Shown piece after piece: positions 1 through 8,828 of a stretch of 14,780 nucleotides of DNA (its first letter is position 1; each line of letters opens with the position of its first letter). A program made the position numbers and the translations under genes. The stretch is from contig JAQIWT010000819.1 of NCBI GenBank assembly GCA_034696485.1, forward strand, positions 1 through 14,780, written 5' to 3'. Source of the stretch: Isohypsibius dastychi. Taxonomy: Eukaryota > Tardigrada > Eutardigrada > Parachela > Isohypsibiidae. Under the pieces are notes generated by a model. It was given only the letters and a program-made list of their open reading frames with translations, made no database searches and was not told the DNA's origin.

Positions 1-1464
1 GAGGGGAAATTGTATGTTAGCTAATTGGCAAATATTGGTGGGATGTGTTGAACATTGTTTGTTCAAGTTGTTATCAAACGCCGGCCAAGTGCATCAATCA
101 ACATATGCGTCCTCTTTTCATCATAACTACCTTCAAATCCGCTGACTATTTGGACTTTTCATTCCATTCAAATGCACCTAACCGGAAAAGCAAGTGTACC
201 TGCATCTCGGCAATATTTACTCGTTTCACAATAAATCCTAACTGACTTATCTTTACTCGCGGATTCATTCTACTTCCAGCTCAATGAATACTTTCAAATT
301 CATAAATCTTTATACCGTCACAACAAATAAACTCGAATTCTTTCATAAATTTCGCTCAGGTTAACTGGGATTATTTCTGGGACCCTTTTCTACTGAGAAA
401 ATTTCCTTGAGAGAATTCATCAGCGAATCGTTTTGTTTTGATAATTACTCGCTAATTACTATATTACTCCGCCAAAGCGGCCGATTGTTTAAGAGGTTAA
501 CAAGCGGGGCGTGTATTTATAGCGATACCTCAATTACCACTGCTTTTCTTTTCTTTCTTTTCAACCTCAAACGGAATTTCGGGCTCGAATAATGAGAAGG
601 GAATGAAAAGCGTTATAATCTGACCAATTTGTCCGTTGAAAAGAAGAGGAAGATGGCCAATTTGTCTCTTGTCAGTTTTCCGACCAGATTTCCAACTTGA
701 CCCGTTTGGGCCTTTGGGGACGGAATTGTTCTCTTCTTTATTATGCGATTTGATTTACTTCCAGGTGAATGAGTTGCTATCCTCATATTAGCCACATGCT
801 GCTTTTGTTCTGTTATCCAAAAACGAGGAACAAGCTGTTTTCGTTCGAGTAGATAAATATTATCGGCAAGCAAAGAGAAGTATGACCGTTAAATCACCTG
901 GAATGAACAATGTGTTTTCAGAGGCTTTTTATGGAGGGCTCATGTGCGGAACTGAAACGGATGTGAACAACGTTGAAACTATAACACGGAACATATCACC
1001 GAGTCCCAAAAGAAAGAGAACGAAAAGCAAAAACCGATCGATATTTTGGCGCTAAAACTTTGAATACCTTTATGATTTTTTCAGCGAAAGTACTCTTACT
1101 CTACATTACGGCCGTAGTTTTTAACTGGAAATTCGCGCGGACCAGGAAAAACTAGTGGCATGATTGTCTCGATGAAAACAGCAAGTAACCGATCAAGAGT
1201 CCTAATCACTACGAGTTTTAAAACAATTTTTCAAGAACAGAATTGTTTGTAATTAATTTCAAGTGATCAAAAAAGTCCTCTTGTTTCTCAGATCATACGA
1301 AAATCAACAAAGCATTCACAACCGCCGTATAGAATTTTGCTCATTTTCATCAACTCTGGGATTCATTCTAGTCAACTCTGAATTTTCAACCAAAAGAAAC
1401 CGAAAGGTCACTTATCAAGGACACAAAATTCCAACGAAGTTTGTAACGCCGAATGGAACAAAAA
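1..1464. other. Unassigned left region; competing open frames on both strands
   Basis: No protein here is recognised. On the plus strand a frame is open from 792 to the TAA at 1053-1055. It can be read from an ATG at 882 and encodes a Lys/Arg-rich end (SPSPKRKRTK). A possible donor (gtgaac, 955) and a possible acceptor (ttttttcag, ending near 1085) could trim it. On the minus strand a frame is open from about 897 down to 613 and contains an equally protein-like stretch (ERKQLVPRFWITEQ). Only one of the two can be real, and I cannot choose from sequence alone. Bases 1-400 are AT-rich with no open frame worth naming. Bases 1056-1464 would be the 3' flank shared with ADAT3, which ends at 1465 on the minus strand. 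Confidence 0.3.
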
Positions 1465-2888
1465 CTAAGATGGATCAAACTGCCAAACTTGGAAATGATG
1501 ATTGAGATTTTTAACCGCTTGCAATTTGAAAACTGAGTTGAGGGCACCCTCACCAGGAGAATCGTAAAGGAAGAATATCCGCGAAATGCGGGCATGTACT
1601 AATGCCATTGAACACCTGAAAAGCATGGGGTATCAACAAATCGCTGAAAACCGCAAAAAACAGAGAATTCTCACATCACGCAAGGTTCGACGGAAAGGTA
1701 GATGTCACTTCCGGTACAAAGGTATGATACTTCTTCGTCACCTCCTTCACTATCGGCGGATTTTCTTTTTCCTGAATAACAAAAAAGTTACTACACCGTA
1801 CATTTGTTTTCCAGCACGAAATTAAATTTACGGATAAAGACGAAAGTTCGATATCGATAACTTTTGCAAAATTTACCAACAACCGAATTTTGCTTGATTG
1901 CGATCGAATTGATGGCATCCAGGATGGAATGTTTGACAGGGTTCGGGGAAGGCAGCACCGGCTCGAGGCAGTTGTTATAGACAGGACCACCGGAAGTAGG
2001 ATTCCGTATTATTATCCGATTTCTCGAACAACATCTTTCATTCCCGTCATTCTGGTCACACCGAAAGATCTGCAGAAGATTGTCTCTATGAACAGTCAGT
2101 TCACCATCGTTGAATCCAGTAGTGTCCAAGCAAATGACTGGACTGAAATCGAAACAGAACCGAAAATTACCAAAAGTCATAAAAAGTGTTTTGGTAATAT
2201 TGCCTACTTGGGATTGACTGTTGCCCAGAGTTGTCTGGAGAATTCCAACTGATGTTTGGTCAAAGGTTTTGTCGCACTAACAAATTTTGTATGAACAACT
2301 TCGGATAACAGTTCCAGAAGACGACCGGAAGTGTGAGAAGAAATTTCTGCGATAATGTCTCTCGTGGCCATAACGGTGTGCTCTTCAGATTCAGATGCTA
2401 CTTGTGACACAATAACTTCAGAATACGATTCTAGAACAAAAAACCCGGATGGTCAGAATGATCGTCAAGTAAAACTTCAACAAATTTCGACAAAAAAAAT
2501 CCATTCTCAATTCAAGTTTTGCGTGGTATTTTTTCGAAAATGGGCACGTTGTATAAGCCAATTAACCATCTTCTGTCACTTTTCGAACTCTTTTCAAATG
2601 TCTGAGATCCGGAACCGGAAACGCGCTGTTCAGCAATCTAGAAAAACGAAATAACTACAGAAAAGTCAAGCTTCAGTATTCAAAAAATTACCGAAGCACT
2701 TCTGTCGTATCTTTGACATTCCTCACTCGTCCGACATAAACCAGTCCTGAATAAAAAATTTCAGTAAGGCAACAAAAGATGAAACGCGGTAGAAAATGAT
2801 ACTAGCACAGAACAAAAACGCAGCAAACGAAAAGAAACGAACTTTTCTGCGGCAGTGCCGTATATTCATCTGGCCAGATACGTCTCAT
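1465..2888 (-). CDS. ADAT3: ADAT3/Tad3, tRNA adenosine deaminase subunit 3 (seven exons)
   Basis: Partner of ADAT2 in the heterodimer that converts A34 to inosine in the tRNA anticodon. ADAT3 is the structural, non-catalytic half. Exons, read on the minus strand: 2888-2843, 2746-2692, 2637-2567, 2430-2208, 2142-1877, 1771-1675, 1615-1465. All six junctions keep phase and give 302 residues (human is about 350). Seen: the N-terminal PDLRHLKRVRK segment typical of ADAT3, the PLT..Q.E motif, then NPVKHSILDAI with the zinc-ligand His, YLCTGSDIYLSVEPCVMC with the two zinc cysteines, MALVHARI, and the conserved end GALNSVFKL...LNHHFQVW. The catalytic Glu of the HxE motif is replaced (HSI), as expected for ADAT3. 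The start ATG at 2888 opens a 46-base first exon with a weak donor (gttcgt), so the start is less certain. The first half of exon 5 is poorly conserved. Confidence 0.9.
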
Positions 2889-3460
2889 ATTAGCCTCGAC
2901 GACAAAACAATAACTCCAGATTATCCAACGCAATAAATAACCGGAATATTCCAGAATAAAGACTGCTAACCGGCCCGGCGAAAGGAAGATTACATGAGCA
3001 GAGGAGCAGGAGCTCAAATTTGTTTTGGTTTATTTAACACAACTCCTGCAGTTGCTTGAGAAGCTCGGTTTTCCAAGCATGAACCCCCCCCCCCCTCCAT
3101 TCCCACCCTGTACTGGAAAGGGTTTTGCCATTCGCCTCGCAGTCTAATCGACATTACACCCCCTTGGTTTTCGAGAGCTCGGCATTTGAAGGTTTTACAA
3201 CATTGACTTGTGAAACCATTGCATTTATCGCCGAATCCATCTAATAATCTCTCACTTTTCTTGGAGAGTTACCCGTTAGTCATTTTGCAAATTGTGATTT
3301 TCGAATTGTTTGCTTTGCATTTAAATTCTCTGGATTGTCCCTGAGTGTTCGGGTCACGGGGTCTGTATTTCAAGGTCCAAGATCAAGACCAGCAAACTCA
3401 CCTGGATCTCATTTTCGTCGATTTTTGTGCAGTCAGACTTTCGCCGAGTATTTCCAAATT
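2889..3460. promoter_or_regulatory. Divergent intergenic region between ADAT3 and RPB9
   Basis: These 572 bases lie between the ADAT3 start (minus) and the RPB9 start (plus), so they should hold both promoters and both 5' UTRs. I see no clear TATA box. An uninterrupted run of 12 C lies at 3084-3095, inside a pyrimidine-rich stretch to about 3110. The open frame at 2889-3017 on the minus strand is hydrophobic and runs into ADAT3 exon 1. I take it as untranslated. Open frames upstream of the RPB9 ATG lack an ATG of their own in that frame. Confidence 0.5.
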
Positions 3461-4218
3461 ATGGCGGCTCAGGCGAAAGGAATCTCGGAGACTCAACAAG
3501 GACCGGGGTTCATTGGAATCAAATTCTGTCCGGAATGGTTAGACAGATTTCGCATTTTGTCATTTATTTATTTGATATGGAGATGCTTCTTACTGGTTTT
3601 TTTCTTTCAGCAACAACATGCTTTATCCCAAAGAGAATAAGGAAGAACGCATCCTCAATTACACTGTAAGTACGGACAACTATCAAGCACGATCTTAGAA
3701 GCGCACAACGACGAAGACCGGTTTTGTGACATTTTGGTTTTTCAGTGTCGGAATTGCGATCATTTTGAGAAAGCCGAGAAGCAATGCGTGTAAGTAAAAC
3801 GATCTCAGTCGCGATAAATCAAACTTATCCGTTTGTTTCACTAGGTACGTCAACAAAATTCTCCATAAAGTCGAGTAAGAAATTCGATATTTTCGCATTT
3901 TCGTCCATTTTGTATTCTGGATGATCATTCAGTGAACTGACGCATATCGTGGCTGATGTCGTAGCTGACCCAACTCTCCCAAGAACAAGTGACCATCCTT
4001 GTCCAAGTTGCAAACATCAGGAAGCAGTGTTCTTCCAGGCTCAGTCTAGACGTGGCGAGGTATGAAAATCTTCTCAAAATTTCGGTTCCATTTTTTGCGG
4101 ATCTTCTTCGTTTGTTTCCAATAATTCATCTTGTGCAAGTATGATTTTGTTTCAGGAGGAAATGCGACTGTATTACGTGTGTTGCTCACCGAATTGTCTT
4201 CATCGATGGACCGAATAA
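3461..4218 (+). CDS. POLR2I: RNA polymerase II subunit RPB9 (six exons)
   Basis: Small zinc-binding subunit of RNA polymerase II, involved in start-site choice, fidelity and elongation in the nucleus. Exons: 3461-3537, 3611-3665, 3746-3789, 3845-3874, 3933-4059, 4156-4218. They join in phase to 131 residues (human is 125). Both zinc ribbons are complete. The N-terminal one has FCPEC (after GFIGIK) and CRNC followed by C; the C-terminal one has CPSC, then YYVCCSPNC and the family ending HRWTE. The linker [12 protein letters not shown] is also typical. The start is the first in-frame ATG. It adds a short extension ([15 protein letters not shown]) before the conserved GF. Introns are 55 to 96 bases with standard ends, except intron 1, whose donor is gttaga. 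The stop codon overlaps an AATAAA. Confidence 0.96.
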
Positions 4219-4219
4219 A
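4214..4219 (+). terminator. Possible poly(A) signal AATAAA overlapping the RPB9 stop
   Basis: AATAAA spans the last Glu codon and the TAA stop of RPB9. The convergent TOP3A coding end is only 156 bases away, so a very short 3' UTR is plausible. The hexamer could also be chance. Confidence 0.4.
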
Positions 4220-4374
4220 ACGACTTCCGGTCGGCCAATTCGAAACGGAAACCGTCAGTAATGTTTGGCGGTTTTTTGTTCTTTCCTTCGCCGAACAAAT
4301 TCCAACAATTTTTTAGTAAAAGAAAACAATTTTATGTACATATCACGGGAAAAAAACAAGAGAAAATTTTGCGA

Positions 4375-7300
4375 TCAAGTTTGAGCAGGTTGAGTGTACT
4401 TCTTCAGCGCGTTTTCGATGAGATTGAGTTGGTTGTAGACTTGCATATAAATGTTCCGATATTTCTGTATTTCATCTCGAACCACATCTTCCTTTTGGCG
4501 GCGACCTTCCGCAATATCTTTGAGCGATGCTTCAAGTTGAGATCTCAAATGGGGTTTGGACATTCCCCCTCGGATCGCATCATATCCTTCCACCAAACCC
4601 ATTCCAACTCGTCCCGGACAGAACCTTCGATCCGCTGTCATTCCAACGTACTTCCTCAGCTGAAATCATCAAATAGAATCAAGGCCAGAAAATCCAGAGA
4701 AAACAGATTACAGTCCGAAAACAAAACGGTCTGACACAAACAGGGTTAACGTGAACGTGATCCACCGGCTCGGCTAAACCTGCTTCGCGAACGAAAACTT
4801 CTTTATTTTCCCAAAGCTTGTTTCCTCTGCCTAGCTCTCCAAATTGTCGACAAAAAACTACAGAATACCATACTCGAAAATCAGTCACCATAATTGTCAT
4901 CATAATTTTTTTTCATGATTTTCACTGAAATTTTCAGTATGATTTCTCGTAATTTTTTCACAGAATCTCCCAGCGTATTTCACTGCAAATAAAATTCAAA
5001 CTTCTACCAACGCTGTGACGCAAATTTCTGAAACGAGAAATAAAATTTGTGCAACCAAAAGCTCAGTTCAGAGAGAACTTTATTCTACAGCTGTAGTTTG
5101 GATTTTCGGAAGAGATTCTTTTTATTAATTATCAATTAAATATTTATGAATTCCTTAATTGTATCGATATTTACCGCTCTTTCAAGAAATGTTTCGACAT
5201 ACTAGTACCTGAATATTTTCGATGTGCTCTGCATGAGTGGCATCCGTTCCGATTCCATGCTTGTCCATCAAAGCGATCAAATCAGCTTCACTAAGAAGCT
5301 GTGGTGGAGAGGTCTCTCCTTGGACCATTTCGATTCTAGTCGGAATAAATTTGTATCCCACGGGATAATGTGGCAGACTTTTGCAGTTCCATTTATCATA
5401 GATGTAAACTTCCAGATAATTGTATTCCTTGATAACAAGTCCTTCGGCTGTAAATATTTCACCGGCTATGTTGATCGTCAGAGTCGTTTCCGTTCCGCGG
5501 GCGTCATCGCTGCAGGTCGCCAGAAAATGACGGACGATGAGCTCGTAAACCCTCTTTTCATTTCCTAAATAACAGCAAATACTTTTAAGTTGTGTTATTG
5601 CAATGGAGAATATTTGCTCTCGTTAACTCGATAGAACGTGGCAAAGTTCCTAAATGTTTAGATCTGCTTAGCACCTTAAACCGGCAAACAAATGTTCAGA
5701 AACTAGATGAAAGCAAGCTCCATTAATAAACGCTCTGATCAATCCAATATCGTCTAGAAAACTTCATCAGACTTAAACAGAAATTTTGCAAGTGGGCAAA
5801 TTCTTCCGATTTCGTAAATACGCCTCTAGTTGAAGACAACTTTGTTGATTTTACGAATGCGTTTTCATTTCACGTGAAATTCCGCTGAAATAAAAAAATG
5901 CCACCAACAATTCAAATTTCAGGAATTCAAGACTCGACATAAAATTAACTAAATCTTTGAGAACCGCAATTTAACATACCTTGAAGGTTAGGGGCAGCTT
6001 TAATGGGGTGGATGGGAGGATGTGCCTCATCGGATTTTTTTCCTTTTCTAGGGTTGGCTCCGACAGTCAAAAGATCTGCAGCGAAAGTTCCCCATGACAC
6101 ATCACCAGTTTGAGCTTGGATGAACGGGTTGAGGTCGAGATTCTTTGGAAACTTGTTCGTCTCCGTTCGCGGGTAACTGATAAATCCGTCGGAATACAGC
6201 TTCTCTGCAATCCTCATCGTTTCTTTTGCGCTGATTTTCAGAAGCCTGGAAAACGAAGTCCGTTAGAAAGTATACATCGGAATAATACTTCGACAGAAAA
6301 AAATGAACCACAGTATTTGTCTTTGCGGACTTTAGAAAAGCTGAAAAACCCAACAGAAAATATCGGAAAATTGATTAATTAATCATTAATTAAATAATTA
6401 TTTGATTCATCACTCTTTCTCCAAACTTCTGACGGAACGAACTCAAAAAAAAGTTTGATATATGCCAGAGTGAGTTACCTGGAGGAAAGTTTTTCCAACT
6501 CAACTGTGTCCATCGGCAAAGGTCGCCATTTGCTTTTTGGTTTCTCACTAAGTCCGATCACACTTGCTTCCGGTTGCTCTTTACAGATGTCCAGAATGAT
6601 TTCACAAAACGTCCGGTCGAAGAGCCGAATTCGCTTCCAGTTAAAGTCGACCTGATTCTTAGGGCTCTCCACTTTTCGACGTTTTTCCGGCTGAGTCAGG
6701 TCCTCCAACTTTTTTGATCCCTTCTGACAACCCGGCTCAAAATGATGGATAACGCGAATTTTCCAGAAACTCTCACGAATAAACTGTTTGAACTGCAAAA
6801 ACACCTCCGGTTGAACCAAACAATGTTCTGCGTACTGTAATCTGATTCTTACTGCTTTGTATCTTTCCACCACAAATCCCAAAGTTGGAAACTGGCAGCT
6901 CCCATAGCTAATCAATTCTTTCTCCCCAAGAAATCCTTGGCAGTGCGGTTTCAGATGCAAACACATCAGTCTGGTGAAAGCACATCCGGTTCGGAGGTCC
7001 AGCTCTATTCGGCAGTCCACTGCCTGCGAAATCCTTTCATTTGGTCGCTGTAGATTTCTTAGCGCATTTGAGACTGCGTGGAAAGTGATCTCGGAGAAAC
7101 GAGCACGCCAAATATCCAAATGTGGCTTCACCTGTTCATAAAACAAGAAAAGGTCAGAAGTACAGAACTGATCCGAAACTTTCCTGTATGTAAACCTGCG
7201 GTATGAACAGGGAATCATCAATCCACCATATTCACCTTTCTGCAGACATTGATGATCTCAAATCCAATATTCTCTCCTTCGCGATCGCCATCAGTCCAAA

Positions 7301-7634
7301 TAATTAACTTATCCGCATATCTGGCTTCTCTCTGCAATGTCTGCTCAATCGGCTTCATATCAGGAGTGACGAAAATCATAACAGGAGCAGTGAAGAGTTG
7401 AGCGGTGGTTTCGTCACTCCATTTGTTGAAGTTAGGAGGGAAGTCGTGAGAGAAAAGATGTCCGCTGACGGAGGTCATCATCATATCACACTGGCGTCCA
7501 AATGCGTTGTAGGAGAACTGGTAAATCTTGTTGTACTTGGAAAATCCTTCGCGCATCCGAGAATTTCCGCCACTCAACAATGCAGCGATATTCTTGGCTG
7601 CGTTGTTCTTCTCCGCCACGTTAAGAACCTTCAT
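4375..7634 (-). CDS. TOP3A: DNA topoisomerase III alpha, type IA, short C-terminus (six exons)
   Basis: Type IA topoisomerase that passes single strands and, with BLM-family helicase and RMI1, dissolves double Holliday junctions. Exons on the minus strand: 7634-7236, 7131-6853, 6792-6479, 6245-5980, 5564-5209, 4659-4375. All junctions are in phase, giving 632 residues. Seen: the TOPRIM start KVLNVAEKNNAAK and the acidic WTDGDREGENIGFEI (Asp115, Asp117, Glu119), RFSEITFHAV, LISYGSCQFPTLGFVVER, KPKSKWRP, and the catalytic tyrosine in GFISYPRTETN (about residue 355). The end region has HGIGTDATHAEHIE and GMGLVEGYD. The 60-base intron at 6852-6793 is a multiple of three and lacks stops, so it reads as a false insert. 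A Lys/Arg-rich insert with KRRK (about residues 244-273) looks real. The protein stops just after the core, without the C-terminal zinc fingers of animal TOP3A. Introns of 547 and 415 bases are the gene's longest. TOP3B is a poorer match. Confidence 0.94.
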
Positions 7635-7720
7635 TTTTGGTGAAATCGTGCAAACTCCGGGTATGCTGAATAAACACAGGTGTCCAAGGTTGCAAAGTAC
7701 AACTCTAGATCCAAATTCAA
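7635..7720. promoter_or_regulatory. Very short divergent promoter region, TOP3A and coiled-coil gene
   Basis: Only 86 bases separate the TOP3A ATG (minus) from the first ATG of the plus-strand coiled-coil gene. Both ATGs have A at -3 and AA just before the ATG. If the 5' exon model is right, the two 5' UTRs and promoters overlap here or one extends into the other gene. No TATA box is visible. Confidence 0.4.
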
Positions 7721-8344
7721 ATGAAATGCACCAGTTTCAATTTCAAACAAAAACCAAAACTTGCGGTTGGAAACGAGGACAGCGGGGTACGGAAGGATTA
7801 CAAGTGGGGCTGGGATGTAGTGCCGATTGATTCGAACATCGATGTGAAAAAGGTCAACAACACCATTAAATCCCAACACGTTTCCTGTAGAATGTTTTCG
7901 ACTAAGTATTCTCGATGAGATTTATTATCGATGAGATTTATTTTTAAGTATTTTCTTACTGTTTCCTATATAACCAGGGAAGTTGAACACCAATTTTTAT
8001 CCGTGCTCGTAATGGACGAACTGGATCACCTTTTTCTTTTGCGCAGTCATTTTCAATCCTGGAGAGATATCTGTCGATCTCGAAAATGTTTGGAGAAAAG
8101 AAAAGAAGAAAAAACGGAGATTGAAAAGAAAATTATATTATTTGCGGAGCAGATTCGCCTGAGTCAGCTTAAAAGACCAACTTCCAGTATTTCTCAACAG
8201 AATGTTCCCACAGAACGAGTCTCACTGTCAGTAAATTCCACCGAACGCAATCGACCTCGAACTTCTCAAGTACCGAACAACACCCGGAAGCCGAACACTA
8301 TATCACAAGGAGACAACGCATTTCAACGTGAGCTAAATAATTAA
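7721..8344 (+). CDS. 5' exons of a coiled-coil, Trp-motif protein (CCDC191-like)
   Basis: Two exons are proposed: 7721-7905 and 7978-8327. They join in phase (donor gtattc, acceptor ctatataaccag) and place MFSTK directly before EVEHQFLSVLVMDELDH. The second exon carries LRSHFQSWRD followed by a charged helix (about 30 residues rich in Lys and Glu), then a Ser/Thr/Asn-rich linker. HFQSW is the aromatic-Trp helix motif found repeatedly in CCDC191 and SFI1-type proteins. The exon can end at the donor gtgagc (8328), in a phase that fits the acceptor at 12570. If unspliced it ends at the TAA at 8342-8344. I infer that it is the N-terminus of the gene continuing at 12571. The first exon is the weaker part, and the ATG at 8012 is a possible alternative start. 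Confidence 0.55.
7912..7943 (+). repeat. Two tandem copies of a 16-base unit
   Basis: TCGATGAGATTTATT followed by A or T occurs twice in a row, inside the proposed first intron of the plus-strand gene. It is a simple local duplication with no assigned function. Confidence 0.8.
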
Positions 8345-8828
8345 AAGAGGAACTTCATCGAGTCACAGCGAACAAAATAGTTCATCAGAATCAGGAATAA
8401 TAACATGAAAATTTACTCTACATCCCTGAAGTTACATTCAAAAAACCCCGGAGTGCCACTATAACAAAAACAAATAATCTTTGCTCAAATAATTTAATTT
8501 AGATGTCCTGCTAATTGAGTTTAGAGTTTCTTCCCGCTACACTTGATTGAGAACCTGAACAGAAACCGAGAAGAGCCTTTCAACGACTAAATCTTCTCTA
8601 TTGAAACATTCAACTGACTAGGACGTATCAACGGTCCGAGGTTAAATATGAAACAAAAACCAAACATGTAGATCCCATGGAACAGTGTAGACACAAACGC
8701 GAAAATAAAATCAAAAGTGAGCCAAAAACTGACCAATCAACGCCGACTTTCTGAACTGAAATCAATCGTAAATTTGAATGGCTCTCGTCACAAAGAACTC
8801 ATCTCACATATTTACACACCCGGTCAGA
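8345..8828. other. AT-rich stretch with no recognised gene
   Basis: No open frame with a recognisable product is visible on either strand. It would be the 3' flank of the SWT1-like gene (minus) and, at the same time, intron sequence of the plus-strand coiled-coil gene. An ATTAAA on the minus strand (8493-8498) is a weak poly(A) candidate, more than 300 bases past the SWT1-like stop. Confidence 0.4.

Noticed and set aside
1890-2252. 120-residue plus-strand open frame
   Set aside because: It is antisense to ADAT3 exons 4 and 5. The minus strand carries the conserved deaminase motifs with in-phase introns.
4261-4734. 157-residue plus-strand open frame
   Set aside because: It is antisense to the last TOP3A exon, which has clear type IA topoisomerase sequence.
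4679-4903. 74-residue minus-strand open frame in a TOP3A intron
   Set aside because: The flanking exons join perfectly (HIENIQ to LRKYVGM) without it, and it resembles no topoisomerase segment.
4375-7634. TOP3B rather than TOP3A
   Set aside because: KVLNVAEKNNAAK, WTDGDREGENIGFEI and GMGLVEGYD match the alpha type.
7914-7943. CRISPR-like or mobile-element repeat
   Set aside because: There are only two adjacent 16-base copies, with no spacers, no terminal repeats and no transposase frame nearby.
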